The translations under genes were made by a program, and so were the position numbers. Source: Sarcophilus harrisii (taxonomy: Eukaryota > Chordata > Mammalia > Dasyuromorphia > Dasyuridae). From it: 64,000 nucleotides of DNA. The notes beneath the pieces were generated by a model, which did not search any database, had not been told where the DNA came from, and worked only from the letters and a program-made list of their open reading frames with translations. Each line of letters begins with the position of its first letter. Position 1 is the first letter of the stretch. This document shows positions 10,401 to 20,529 of the stretch, piece by piece. The stretch spans positions 430,059,669-430,123,668 of the forward strand of contig NC_045429.1 of assembly GCF_902635505.1 (NCBI RefSeq), in the 5' to 3' direction.

Positions 10401-10869
10401 ATTATAAGGGAGGCTGGATCACCAGGGGTTACCCGAAGTGGAGACATCTTGCCCCCTGAAGTTGATGTCAGTCAGAGCAGCAGATGCATGGTGAAGAGAT
10501 CTCTCTGAGAGTCCAGATTCTTCTTTCTATAAAGGAAGGGATCAGGAGGAGCTTGGTACTTCTCCCTTTAGAACCTCGGGGAAGGGAGATGGAGTCAATC
10601 AAGATTTGGCTTTTGCAGCAATGGTGAGTTTAGAAGTAATGAGTTTATAAAAGGAGCATCTTGAAGTCAGGCAAGGCAACAAATAGGAATGGGTCAATCA
10701 GTGGGGCTGTTGCCTGGAGGACACCAGATTGTCTAAAGCTGCCTGGAGGTAGTGGATCAGCTTCAAAGCTGATATTCCCAGGCTGATCTGTTCCTGTGAT
10801 TGTAAAGTTGATATTAAGCCAAAATTTGTCTCTTTGTTACTTCTACTCATTGTTCCTGGTCTTGCCCTT
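10401..10869. other. unassigned sequence
   Basis: No family recognised. It contains two TATAAA-like motifs but I see no other promoter evidence. Confidence 0.35.
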
Positions 10870-11070
10870 TGGATCTAAATAGAACAAATCTCATCCCTGT
10901 TCCACATGATAATCTTTCAAATACTTGCCAACTGCTATTGTGTTTCCCTCGAGTCTTCTCTTTGCTAGATAAAACATCTAGTTCCTTAAACTTCTCCTTA
11001 TGTGATATGAATTCAAGGCCCCTTACCATTTGGTTGCTTTCTTCTGGATGCTGTCCAGGTTATTAAAATG
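10870..11070. repeat. CR1/L3-like relic
   Basis: Diverged match to a widespread amniote CR1/L3-type segment: 'TTTCCCTCGAGTCTTCTC', 'GTTCCTTAAACTTCTCC', 'GAATTCAAGGCCCCTTACC', 'TTCTGGATGCTGTCCAGG'. The family name is from memory. Confidence 0.45.
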
Positions 11071-11274
11071 TCCACCAAAGTGTTTTGTGCTTCATTAACC
11101 AAGGGATGTTAATATGGACAGCTTTCATTTAGTAAAGGCCTCTGGTTGAGATGAGGTTAATATCAGGGTGTCTGAGCCAAGGACAGCAAAAAGGTGATCA
11201 GGCTGTGACAGGGCAAGATTGGAAGCCAAAACTCATCTCAGGAGCAGGCAAGCTGAGTAGGCAGAGGGGAAACA

Positions 11275-11395
11275 GTGGTACAGTAGAAAAATATGTGCGC
11301 ACTGTATTTGGAACCAAGGACTATTGGTTTGTCTTGGCTCTGACATAATACCAATTGTGTGACCTTGGATAAATCACTTCTCAGGGTTTGTGTTG
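11275..11395 (+). repeat. MIR fragment
   Basis: Sense MIR-like order: 'GTTTGTCTTGGCTCTGAC', 'CCAATTGTGTGACCTTGG', 'ATAAATCACTTCTCAGG'. Confidence 0.65.
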
Positions 11396-11399
11396 CTGA

Positions 11400-11865
11400 G
11401 GGACTTCCTCTGGATATAAGGAATAGCCATGAATATTGAATCACTTTCTCACTATTACCATTTCCAGCTCTTTGAGTGTGGAATTGATAAAGAACAGCTT
11501 AGAGATTGAGTGAGCAGAGCAGATGTCAGGATTCAGGATGCTTTCCTAAACTGTAATGATTTTTACATGCAGTCCAGAAGTGTTGGCCAGCTCAAAACAT
11601 GGTAGAATGTTTTTATGCCTTCTAAATGATGCCCCACTTTCCTGTCAAAGTTTCAATAGAGCAAGGAAACATGCATCAGGAAACCCAACACAATGACTGG
11701 TAATTGCTTGCCCAGGTGGTTGTGAGGGTATTGAACTCGCAATCTTGAACTTGTCTTTGAGCATCTCTCCTCCCAAATTCCCCACAAAGCAGCCCAGACA
11801 TCCAAGTTCAAAAATAGAGCTAATTGGTGCATTTTGAAAAAGCATCTGCTCCATAGCAAAGCAGG
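11400..11865. other. unassigned sequence
   Basis: No gene or repeat recognised. The 119-codon minus-strand frame (11653-12012) overlaps the next SINE and is not credible as coding. Confidence 0.4.
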
Positions 11866-12002
11866 TGCTATGCTCAGAGAATGAAACCGAGGCAAGAAAT
11901 CAAGTGATCTGCCCAGAGTTGCAAAAATAATAAGTAGAAAAGCCATTATTTGAACCAAGTTTCTCTGAGACCAAATCCACCATTCTTTCACTGTGCCAAA
12001 AA
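11866..12002 (-). repeat. MIR-type SINE
   Basis: Antisense: 'GAATGAAACCGAGGCAAG', 'AAGTGATCTGCCCAGAGTTG', 'TTATTTGAACCAAGTTTC', 'CCACCATTCTTTCACTGTG'. Confidence 0.6.
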
Positions 12003-12003
12003 A

Positions 12004-12046
12004 GTCACTCATTCACTCACTTATCCACTTATTCATTCATTCACAC
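12004..12046. repeat. imperfect (ATTC)n repeat
   Basis: TCATTCACTCACTTATCC-type degenerate tetranucleotide repeat. Confidence 0.8.
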
Positions 12047-12049
12047 TTT

Positions 12050-12232
12050 TCTTCCCACCAAATTTTCATGTATTTACTTTATAGGCATTTTGTATGCCTT
12101 TGTGGGGTTGTCCTTTTCACCTCACATATATAATATATATTTAACAAGTACTTGTTGACAAATTGAAGCCCTCGCTCTTTTAAGGCTCAGCTTAGCTTCC
12201 ATCTACTACAAGAGATTTTTTCCTCTTAGAAT
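12050..12232 (+). repeat. L2 LINE 3' end fragments
   Basis: 'TTTAACAAGTACTTGTTGAC' resembles an L2 terminus. 'AAGGCTCAGCTTAGCTTCC' and 'CTACTACAAGAGATTTTTTCC' match the L2 'aaggctcagctcaggtgccacc...aggaagc' block. The order is rearranged, so this may be two adjacent L2 pieces. Confidence 0.5.
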
Positions 12233-12235
12233 CTG

Positions 12236-12412
12236 ATCTAGAACCAGAAGGGATTTAGGGGCCATAGAGTCCCATCCCCTTGTTTACGAATAGGGAAATT
12301 GAGGTACAAGGGAATCAAGTGAATTGTTCAAGGTCATACAGCTAGTCAGTATGACATGGGTAGGATTTGAACTTAGGTCTTCCTGCTTTCTCTTCTATAT
12401 TCACTATCTCCC
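12236..12412 (-). repeat. MIR-type SINE
   Basis: Antisense: 'GGGATTTAGGGGCCATAGAG', 'ATAGGGAAATTGAGG', 'TTCAAGGTCATACAGCTAG', 'TTGAACTTAGGTCTTCC'. Confidence 0.75.
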
Positions 12413-13074
12413 TAAACAATTTTTCAATCACATAAGCACTCAAGCCCTTAGTCTTTTGATTCTGTGCTCTTGTCCCTAACATGGAAGTAAAAAGAACTGA
12501 ACGAGTAACTTCACAGAGTTGTTGTGAGGAAGTCATTTTTTGTAATTAGAAATAATACTCATTCCAGCAAATCTTCATCTCCTTCATCTCAGAATGAGGG
12601 TTACAAGGCTTCATCCTCACACCAGATGAGTTATTCAAGGGAACTAGGTTAAGTTTGTAAATGTGATCATTTCAGAATGTTAGCTATAGGTTCTCATGGA
12701 CTGAGTTCATTGTTATAGACTTCTAAATAATTACTCAGTAATGGATTGTGCCCTTAACCCAATTTACCTTGAAATCAATAAAATCTGGCTTACATCTATG
12801 CATCCAAAGAAAGAAAAGTATTTTTGATTCCTACGCAAATAGCGAGACTAACAATATAGTGAATAGAGGCAGATGTTGTTGAATCTGACAAATAATGAGA
12901 AGGATTCTTATCTAATTTCATAAATATTTCTTTCTTTGCAAAACCTTCTGTTCCAACCCCCCCAAAATAGAAAAAAAACCCAAAAAACAAAAAAAAAACA
13001 TTTCTTTCTTCTTTTACAATATATATATAGAGCTATCTTGAAATGGCCCTCACAAAGGGATTAGGACCTGTGAG
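12413..13074. other. unassigned sequence
   Basis: No gene or repeat recognised. Contains an A-rich patch (12959-13000) and a short (TA) run near 13021. Confidence 0.4.
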
Positions 13075-13225
13075 AGGATCCAATAACCCCTTCCCTTTAA
13101 TAGCGCACCTCATTAGAATGTATGCTTCTTGAACTAAAAACTGCCTCTTTCCCCCCTCCACTTTTGGCTTTGTGTCCTCACCTATTGCTGACTCCGTGTC
13201 AATTAAGCTTATTGATTGACTGATT
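13075..13225 (+). repeat. L2 LINE 3' end
   Basis: 'TAGAATGTATGCTTCTTGAAC', 'TTTGGCTTTGTGTCCTC' and 'TTAAGCTTATTGATTGACTG' follow the L2 3' terminus order. Confidence 0.6.
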
Positions 13226-14425
13226 GTTAGATCCTCTCTGTCTTCAGGACTTACACAGTCCACATGACTCACAGTATCAGTGAAGTTATAGGTCTAGACA
13301 GCTTTTCCATATGGCTGCCTCCTATGTCAGTATTTCTTCCCATTCTTGACTGTGACTGAAAATGACTTCACTTCGCCTTCCATTGTTGTTCCTTCAGCAG
13401 GACTTCTCTGGGACACCTGTTTTCTTTCCCTTAGGAGAATTCTTTATTCTCTCTGGGTCTCCATCTGCTACTGTTTTCCAAATTCATGTGATTCTCTGAA
13501 AAGTCTATAAAATACCTTGGAGAGAGAACGTAGGTGTGGCAAACACTTTTCCAGAGAACCGAATCTCTACTTGGATCTCTCTTTTAAAGTCCAGGCTCGA
13601 GGGTATTGCTCAGGGGTATGAACTGGCTGTGAACTTGGGTACACAGGAGCAAAGATCTCAGCAGACTGAGTAAAAGGGGAATTTACTCTGTTAAAGAATT
13701 CATCTCTTGTCTAAGAGGCCCAAGGGAAAAAAGGGCTTCTCCTGAGGGCACCTCTGGGCATAGCAAGTAAAAGTCCAACTTTGTATCATTTCACATGTTG
13801 ATCTCTGGCATCAGATTAATATCCTAAATTTGCTATGAGAGAGTCAGACAGTCATGGCCCTGATGTTGAATTCAGAGAGAATTAAGAGAAGGTGGGTGTT
13901 CTTGTTCCTCCAACTCTGAGGCTTTCTCTAGGTGATAGGGAAGCCTCCTGGCAAATCTTCCTTTTCTGGAGGAGAATCAGAGCCTCACCCTCAAAGTCTT
14001 AAAAGCACATTAATATTGTCTCAGTCAGTTATATGTCCTTTTTAATGGGATAGTTTCATTTTGATTATATTTTACAGCTGGTTCTCCTGTGACATTGCAC
14101 TATCCTTGCCCTAGAATTCCCAGCCCAATCAATACGAAGTAAAGAAGAAGGAGGAGGAGGCAGGATTTGAGCCATCCTCCAGGGAAGGTCAGTTTTCTTT
14201 CCAATTATTTGGGGGAAATCCTCTTCCCGCCCCTTTCACGGCTTGTAACACTTTGGCTTCAGTTAGGAAAAACAGTAAGGAGCCTTCAGGGATTGGAGAA
14301 TCATGATGGTTTGGTCAATAATAGGTGATAAAAAGGCAGTTTAGGGAGGATAAAGGGAGAAATTACATACACACATTAAAGAGACACTGAAAAATGGCAA
14401 GGACAAGACCCAACTAGCTCATGAG
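13226..14425. other. unassigned sequence
   Basis: About 1.2 kb with no recognisable repeat or gene, apart from short purine runs. Confidence 0.4.
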
Positions 14426-14600
14426 ATCTTGGTGGTGAAAAGATCCTTAGAGATGATCATGTCTGACTCTGCCTGTGTACCAAGGAGAAAATTGAAGCCT
14501 ATAGAATGGTTGACTTGCCCAAGAAGCACAAAAGGATAAGATCTGAACCCAGAGCTTGTGGTCTTTCTACAGTACCACAATGCTCCATGAAGGTTCTTTC
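14426..14600 (-). repeat. MIR-type SINE
   Basis: Antisense: 'CCTTAGAGATGATCATGTC', 'ACTTGCCCAAGAAGCAC', 'GATCTGAACCCAGAGCTTG', 'CAGTACCACAATGCTCC'. Confidence 0.6.
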
Positions 14601-14704
14601 TATATAGTACCACATTACTCCACTAAGGTTCTAAGGGGCTTGTTTCACTAGATAATAAGAAGGACAACAAAACAGGGCAGAAATTAATCAAGCTGGTTAC
14701 AAAA

Positions 14705-14845
14705 CTTTTTTTGTGTGTGAGGCAATTAGGGCTAAGTGACTTGGCCAGGGTCACTCAGCTAGTAAGTATTAAATATCCAAGGTCAAATTTGAATTCAAGT
14801 CCTCCTGACTTCAGGGCTGGTACTCAATTCATTTCGCCCTAAAAC
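14705..14845 (-). repeat. A-tailed tRNA SINE (WSINE-like)
   Basis: Antisense copy. T-rich tail 'CTTTTTTTGTGTGTGAGG', then 'GGCAATTAGGGCTAAGTGAC', 'TCACTCAGCTAGTAAGTATT', 'TCCTCCTGACTTCAGGGC', 'TGGTACTCAATTCATTTCG'. Confidence 0.8.
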
Positions 14846-14887
14846 TATCCCAACAAAAGTCTTAAAGGGGCATCTCTAAGATCCTAT

Positions 14888-14889
14888 TC

Positions 14890-14932
<43 letters not shown>

Positions 14933-15048
14933 TGTAAGGTAATCAGGATTAAGTGACTTGCTCAGGAGCACACAGTTAGTATATGTCAAGTGTCTCAGGT
15001 CCTCCTAACTCCAGAACCAGTGATTTATCCACTGTGCCAAGTAACTGT
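14888..15048 (-). repeat. A-tailed tRNA SINE with (TG)n in its tail
   Basis: Antisense copy: 'TAAGTGACTTGCTCAGGAGC', 'GTCCTCCTAACTCCAG', 'TTTATCCACTGTGCCAAGTAA'. The A-tail position is replaced by a TG run at 14891-14929. This is the second member of a pair about 40 bases apart in the same orientation. Confidence 0.8.
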
Positions 15049-15094
15049 CCTTCTCTTTTTAGGTTAATCCTATCCAATTCCCCTTCACTAACTT

Positions 15095-15352
15095 TTTTCC
15101 AGCAGCATGTTGCAGTGGAGAGATCACTGGGCCAAAGAGTCAGGAAACTCCAGTTATTATCCTTGGGATTTCATTTCTTCTTCCATGATCTATTTCTTCC
15201 CTTGTAAAATGAAAGGATTGAACTAAAATCTAGTTGCTACATGATCTCTGAGGTCCCTTCCAGGTTTGATATTCTTGGTTCTAAAGTCTATGCTAGACTT
15301 TAAGGTGCTTTGCAAACCTTAAAGTTCTGGATAAATGCCAGCTATTGCCCTC
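15095..15352 (+). repeat. CORE-SINE
   Basis: Sense: 'GTTGCAGTGGAGAGATCAC', 'TTCTTCCCTTGTAAAATG', 'TCTGAGGTCCCTTCCAGG', then 'AAGGTGCTTTGCAAACCTTA' and 'ATAAATGCCAGCTATT'. Confidence 0.7.
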
Positions 15353-15464
15353 TGTTATAATGTTCCAGGTTTCAAGGCTGCTTCTATCCCTGATGCTTGT
15401 GAGCAGGAATGTCTTGCTGCATGCTCTTGAGATGGGGGGAGGAGGAGGAAGAGTGATATTTTAG

Positions 15465-15555
15465 AAATAATTGCTTCTGTTTGTATAGACTTGTGGTTTG
15501 CAGAGTGCTTTGTAAACATTATGTCATTTGATCTGGGGCCAGATCCTTGATCAAG
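15465..15555 (-). repeat. CORE-SINE fragment
   Basis: 'GTTTGCAGAGTGCTTTGTAA' and 'ATTATGTCATTTGATCTG' match the antisense CORE-SINE 3' region. Confidence 0.55.
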
Positions 15556-15731
15556 ACTTGGGAAAACAACAGGATGTTAAAATTATTCAACTGAACCAGG
15601 GCCTCCTTAATTCATTTTTTCTATAGGTACTTTATAGATTAAAGGCTGTGACAGATTCTCAAGGGACAGATTATCAAAGATACAATTGTTTACATGCCTT
15701 CTGTACTATATCCAATGCACCCCCCATTTAG

Positions 15732-15800
15732 ATATCATAGATTCATAGAATCTTAGAACAAGAAGGGATTTTCTAGAAAATATAGCCCAATGTTAGTATG
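15732..15800 (-). repeat. MIR-type SINE fragment
   Basis: 'ATTCATAGAATCTTAGAAC' and 'AAGAAGGGATTTTCTAGAAA' resemble the 'aatcatagaatcttagagctggaagggacc' block. Confidence 0.5.
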
Positions 15801-15987
15801 CAATGCAGTAGTCTTTTCTACAGCAGTTTAATGGGTCGTTACCTAACCTCTGCTTGGATCTTTCTAGTGACAAGAGCTCGCTGTTTGCAAGGTATACTAT
15901 TTCAGGGTTTGGAAGTCTGGAATAATTAGAAATGTCGAACTGTCTTGTATGTAACATAGTGAGCTGAAATCTGTCTCTCTGTAGCTT

Positions 15988-16023
15988 TGTACATTGTACA
16001 GAAACTGTACATTGTACAGAAAC
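15988..16023. repeat. 18-bp tandem duplication with TGTACA palindromes
   Basis: Two identical copies of TGTACATTGTACAGAAAC. Each contains TGTACA twice, so the array has four TGTACA-type palindromes in 36 bases. Confidence 0.95.
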
Positions 16024-16668
16024 TGAGAGTGAGCATACTCTGGTTCCTGTGAACTTGTTACATGTGAAGAGCTGAAATGATACCAAAAAGAAAGCAAAGG
16101 AGGGAATATGGCTCAAATCTTTTAAGGAAGAGGTTTGGGGTCAGAGTGGTCCAAGCTATTAGGATTCATCAAATCTTGCTTTGCTTTCTTACAGAACATG
16201 GGGCCAGCGGATTATGAACGTGAGGAAGCTATTGAAGTCATGAACAATAGACAGTGGTAGGGTTCCTGAAAACAAATCTTCAGCCAAATTGGCCCATTTC
16301 TTATAGAATTATTAAATTAGTGGATAAATGAAACACATTAGGCATTACAGATAATGCTTTTAGAAGAACCTTTGATATAGTGTCTCACAAAATCTTCCCA
16401 GAGAAATTAATCCCTCTTGGGTTTGGACAAGAGCCTGGCTTACACGGACCTGGAATCCGGGCAGAAGCAAGGGGGAAGGGCAGCAAAGAACAGGAACGTG
16501 GAAATGTTACCAGGTTGGTAAGCCAATGGGCCCGGAGGTAGCTGCCAAGGCTGGTGCTTGAAACAGATGTCACTTGGCACATCTATGGACATGGACGAAG
16601 AGAGAGAGTGAGGGGCATGGAAAGTGTGCCAGAGTTCAATAAAGATAACTTACAATCCTCTAAGAATT
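16024..16668. other. unassigned sequence
   Basis: No repeat confidently recognised. A short stretch near 16350-16395 resembles a degraded reverse-transcriptase 'FD.VSH' motif, with TTTGATATAGTGTCTCAC on the plus strand, so an ancient non-LTR retroelement relic is possible. The exon-like segment 16197-16259 is listed among the findings. Confidence 0.35.
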
Positions 16669-16748
16669 TATGTCTCAGAAAAATGGGGTATTAGTATTGT
16701 TATCCCCATTGTACAAATGAGAAAATAGAGGCTACCATAGAGGAATCA
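16669..16748 (-). repeat. MIR fragment
   Basis: 'TTAGTATTGTTATCCCCATTG' then 'TACAAATGAGAAAATAGAGG' is the antisense MIR core. Confidence 0.6.
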
Positions 16749-17099
16749 TCTTCCTCCTGAAGGGCAGAACAGGTCAACGGCACAAGAACAAAGATGTGGC
16801 CTCTGTGCTGCTATGGAGAGGAGAGCCTCACAGCAGTTTTTATCCCAGAGTATATCAGTTGGTGGTGGGTTTTAATCTTAGCTTACTCTGGTCTGAGAGC
16901 CTGGAGCTGCCATGCTTTCATGAAGAGAAGGGAGGCTGAAGGGGAAGCCTGGGATATCTATGAAAGAAGCAAGTGCTTCCCTTCCCCATCATCCCTTACT
17001 CTTTTCTTCCTCTCTTCTCTTTGAAAACAAAAATGAATGGGTTCCCAAGGGAGGAGATTGAAATCAGACATAAGGAAGACCTTTCTGGTTGTGAAGCTT

Positions 17100-17216
17100 A
17101 TTTAGTCAATCAATCAGTCAGTCAATAAACATTTATTAAGCAGGCATTGTACTAATCATGAGATGTAAAAAAAGGCAAAAACTCTTTAAGATGCTCAGTG
17201 TCTAATCAGGAGAAGC
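17100..17216 (-). repeat. L2 LINE 3' end
   Basis: Antisense L2 terminus: 'TCAATCAATCAGTCAGTC', 'AATAAACATTTATTAAGCAG', 'CATTGTACTAATCATGAG'. Confidence 0.75.
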
Positions 17217-17798
17217 AGAATGAGAGAAAAATGAGAAGAGGGAAGAGGAGATGGGGAGGGGATGGGAGTATTTCATATGAAAAAAGAACAACTAGAGTTT
17301 ACTCACAATTTCTACATGATGCTACAGTCATTCAGACTATTGAAAAATAGAATTTTGGATTGCTACAAAAGAATTCTAATGACTAGAAAGAAAGAGGAAA
17401 AGTATGGGAGGGAGGGAGAGAAAGAGGGAAAGGATGATCCCACAGTCCCAAGGCATTGCATTGGTCATGTTACACTTGCAAGATGAGGAGCAGCTCTGGA
17501 CATTAATAAGCTAGTGTCTAGAGAAGGGTAACTATAGCAAGGGAACTTGACATCATATACTATAAGACTGACTGAAGAAAATGACTGTTTCATTCAGGGA
17601 AGAGGACTATGGGATGGGAGGAGGTTGGGACATGATGGAAAGCAGCAGGGCTATCATGTGGAAGGGAGATTGGAGAGGTTCTGTGCAATAAGAATAATTA
17701 GCTTCATTTTATTTCTGTAGCATTGTCCTCATGATCACCCAAGGAAATCAACTGAGTATTCTAATCCAGAGTTTCCAGATAGGAGAAAAATGAGGTCA
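17217..17798. other. unassigned sequence, partly purine-rich
   Basis: No gene recognised. GAGAAAAATGAGAAGAGGG and GGAGGGAGAGAAAGAGGG patches give it low complexity. Confidence 0.4.
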
Positions 17799-17898
17799 TA
17801 GGATCCTATATCTAGGGGTGCAAGGTACCTTAGAGGTCAGAGTTCCATGTTCTCATTTTATAATTGGGGAAATTGAGGCTCAGAAAGATCAAGTTGTT
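17799..17898 (-). repeat. MIR-type SINE fragment
   Basis: 'CATAGGATCCTATATCTAG', 'TACCTTAGAGGTCAGAG', 'AATTGGGGAAATTGAGGCTC'. Confidence 0.65.
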
Positions 17899-18830
17899 CA
17901 AGCAACAAATATTTATTAAATCATTCTATATTCTACTGTTTTAAAGACTAGGGATTCAAAAAAAGGTAAGTAAAAGTAGTACCTGTCCTTGAGAAGCTCA
18001 AATTCTAATGGGATTGCTGTCATGAGAATCGCTATGTCCATACAAAGTCCATACAAGTGTAAATAGGAGAGGATGTCACATACAAGGCATGAGGTGTGAA
18101 GAGGGGGGCATCAAGAAAGTCTTCAGGTAGAAGGTAGGATTTGAGTGCAGTCTTGAAGGAAGCCAGGGAAGCCTCAAGGTGGAGGTTTGGTGTTGGAATA
18201 CACGGGAGAGCTGTTGGAATGAATACACTGGAGCCACCTGACAGTGGCTGATGGAGATCCAACCCAGAATGGATCTCCTTGTGTGAGAGGATGATACATG
18301 GACACTGAGAGGAAGTTGCTGTTCTCTGACCTCTCTGACTGAGAGGCCGTTGCATTGTCTGACTTCCTTCCTTTTCCCTCTGCCTCCAATTTATCCCATT
18401 CCCAGTCCACAACACCTGTGTCAGCAAAGGCTGCCTTGAAACTCCTTCAGACGCTATGATCCACAGCTGCAGAGGCTTTCAGAGAATTGACCTGTTTCTT
18501 AACAGTTTGGAGGGAGAAAACTTCAGGTATGTAGAACAGACAGTGAAAAGGCAGGAGTTGGGAAAATGGAACATCTTGTGGAAAGAACAGAAAGGAGGCG
18601 AGTATCACTGGATTTTAAAGGCTTTGGAGAGTAAAGAAGTCTGAAAAGGTAAGAAGAGCTCATGACTTTAAGAACCAAATAAAACATTTTACATGTAATT
18701 TATACGTAGTGTGAAAGGGAACCAATGGAGTTTATTGAGGTGGAGAGTGACATGATTAGACCTGGCTTTAGTTAAATCAGCATGGCAGCTGAAAGGATTG
18801 AAGTCAGAAAGAACAATGGTCATATAGCCA
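17899..18830 (-). repeat. L2 LINE, split by an LTR
   Basis: Antisense L2 from its 3' end ('CAACAAATATTTATTAAATC') through 'TGTCCTTGAGAAGCTCAAAT' and 'GTCTTGAAGGAAGCCAGGG' up to 18190. It resumes at 18511 ('GGGAGAAAACTTCAGG') and continues to 'AACCAATGGAGTTTATTGAG' and 'GTGACATGATTAGACCTGG'. The two halves join in register if the LTR 18191-18504 and one target duplication are removed. Confidence 0.75.
18191..18504. mobile_element. solitary LTR of an endogenous retrovirus-like element
   Basis: A 314-base fossil LTR that begins TGTTGG and ends TTAACA. It is flanked by GTTTGG on both sides (18185-18190 and 18505-18510) as a perfect 6-base target duplication. It sits inside an antisense L2. No internal retroviral region is present, so it is a solo LTR or a short non-autonomous unit. 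Orientation is not settled. The 131-codon frame across it is not a gene. Confidence 0.75.
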
Positions 18831-18892
18831 TCTATCTTTGCATATACACTGAAAATTTTTAAAAACCCTATTATTTAAAAAAAATAAAATTT

Positions 18893-19122
18893 AACTAGCT
18901 AGGTAGTCCAGTGGATAGTGTCCCTGGATTTAAGAAGACACTGAGTTCAAATGCAATCTCAGGTACTTTACTATGTATTCCTAAATAGATTATTCAATCT
19001 CTTTCTTCCTCAATTTCTTTAACTATAAAATAGGGATAATAATAACAACACTTAATCCACAGGATTATTGTGAGGACCAAACGAGATAATGTTTGTAAAA
19101 CATTACAATACCTTGTTGTTTG
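18893..19122 (+). repeat. CORE-SINE, near full length
   Basis: Sense: 'GCTAGGTAGTCCAGTGGATA', 'GAAGACACTGAGTTCAAATG', 'CAATTTCTTTAACTATAAAA', 'TTATTGTGAGGACCAAACG', 'ATAATGTTTGTAAAACATTAC'. Confidence 0.75.
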
Positions 19123-19345
19123 GTTATTTTCAATTATGCCTAATGTTTTTTGTGATCCCATTTGTTGTTTCCTTGGCTGAGATAATAGAAAGATTTGTCT
19201 TTTCTTTCTTCAGCTCATCTGACAGATGAGGAAACTTAGGCAAGTATGGTTAAGTGACTTCCCAAGGTTATATAGTTAGTAAGAGCCTGAAGTCAACAGG
19301 TCTTTCTGACTCCTATCCACTGAGCCACCTAACTGCCTTAGTATG
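19123..19345 (-). repeat. RTE-tailed tRNA SINE
   Basis: Antisense: 'TTTGTGATCCCATTTGTTG', 'CCTTGGCTGAGATAATAGAAAG', 'GACAGATGAGGAAACTTAGG', 'CTATCCACTGAGCCACCTAAC'. It lies immediately 3' of a sense CORE-SINE. Confidence 0.75.
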
Positions 19346-19804
19346 ATTTTAACACATAATAAACAGTTAATAATCCTTCCTTCCTTTATAACATGCTTAC
19401 CTCCTTAGCTCTAGGTAATAGAACAAGTGCCAGGAGAGTTAAATTAACAAAGACACATCTTTCAGTTCAATATGAATGAATAACTTTGTAGTAATTCAGA
19501 CTGTCAGTAAGGAGAGACAGGGTACAGAGTCATTCCCTGATGTCCCTATAGTATGGGATGGTCAACGACTTCTCTTTATTCAGGTGACTTCCTACTTGAG
19601 GGACAGGTATAATCTCTAAATCTCATTCTAATTGATTTGGAGACATCAGTCTCTAATTTCTAATTAGCACTGAAACACAGAGGTAGGGAGGAGTGAGGGG
19701 AGAAAGGAGCGGGCACCCTGCTGGTTAGTAATTAGGGAGTTGATCAAATTTGGGAGAATAGGGGAGACCCCCCTCAAAAGGTACAAAGTCCCTTTTTGAT
19801 GTTA
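19346..19804. other. unassigned sequence
   Basis: No gene or repeat recognised. Confidence 0.4.
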
Positions 19805-19960
19805 TGAAAAGTCAATCAGCAAACATTTACTGAATGTTGCATTCAGGGCTATGTTAGGTGACATGAAGAAATTGTAGGCGACATGAAGAAATAGGAGAAA
19901 TTGGTCCTTTCTATAGAGAATTGATAATTTAGTTGGAGAGATAAGGTATGCTTGCATTTA
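19805..19960 (-). repeat. L2 LINE 3' end
   Basis: Antisense: 'AATCAGCAAACATTTACTGAA', 'GGGCTATGTTAGGTGACATG', 'TTGATAATTTAGTTGGAGAG'. The short unit GGTGACATGAAGAAAT / GGCGACATGAAGAAAT is locally duplicated. Confidence 0.6.
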
Positions 19961-20039
19961 TCCTAAGCTAACTTACAATATTCTAGTTAACTAATAATAA
20001 AGACACCAATATGAAATGTCACAAGGTTAATTGTCAATT

Positions 20040-20200
20040 ATTTGATCGCTGTCATCAGGTATCTGAAGGACTGTCACATGGTGGAGGCATTTTTCTGCTT
20101 AGCCTCAACATTCAGAAGTGGTAGCAAAGACAGAAAGTGGAGGGAGACCAGTTTCTGCCTAATACAAGGGAAAAGTTTCTCAACAACAACAACAAAAAAG
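20040..20200 (+). repeat. CR1/L3-like relic
   Basis: 'TCAGGTATCTGAAGGACTG', 'TCACATGGTGGAGGCATTTT' and 'GGGAAAAGTTTCTCAACAAC' follow the order of a widespread CR1/L3-type 3' region. Confidence 0.5.
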
Positions 20201-20304
20201 AGATGAAAGCAATCTTAAATGATAAAAAAGATGATTCTGATAACTTTTAAAAGCTTTTACACAAAATCAATGAAGACAAATAGAAGCTAGACAAGAGGGA
20301 AAGA

Positions 20305-20475
20305 TGGGTACAGGGACAGGTATTTATTAGTATTGCAATTTATAGATTTATAGACTTACCTAGAACACTGAAAAGTTAAATGTCTTACTGACAGTCATAC
20401 AGGAGTTTGTCAGAGGCTAGACTTGAACCCAAGCCAGATCTCCCTAGATTTGCATTCAACTCTCTTTCCATCCAT
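20305..20475 (-). repeat. SINE of the 2200-2345 type
   Basis: Antisense: 'TTACCTAGAACACTGAAAAG', 'CTTACTGACAGTCATACAGG', 'GCTAGACTTGAACCCAAG', 'CAACTCTCTTTCCATCC'. Confidence 0.6.
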
Positions 20476-20529
20476 CATAAAAGTTTCTTCTCTTAGGGAA
20501 AAGAAAAACAAATGTTTACATCAAATAAC

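Noticed and set aside
11653-12012. 119-codon hydrophobic minus-strand frame
   Set aside because: It overlaps a MIR-type SINE, and I see no promoter, splice or domain evidence.
14891-15045. Possible CRISPR or satellite array, from the closely spaced repeats at 14705-15048
   Set aside because: These are two adjacent copies of a dispersed SINE in the same orientation, not spaced short repeats.
18032-18427. 131-codon minus-strand frame
   Set aside because: It spans the junction of an L2 and a solitary LTR.
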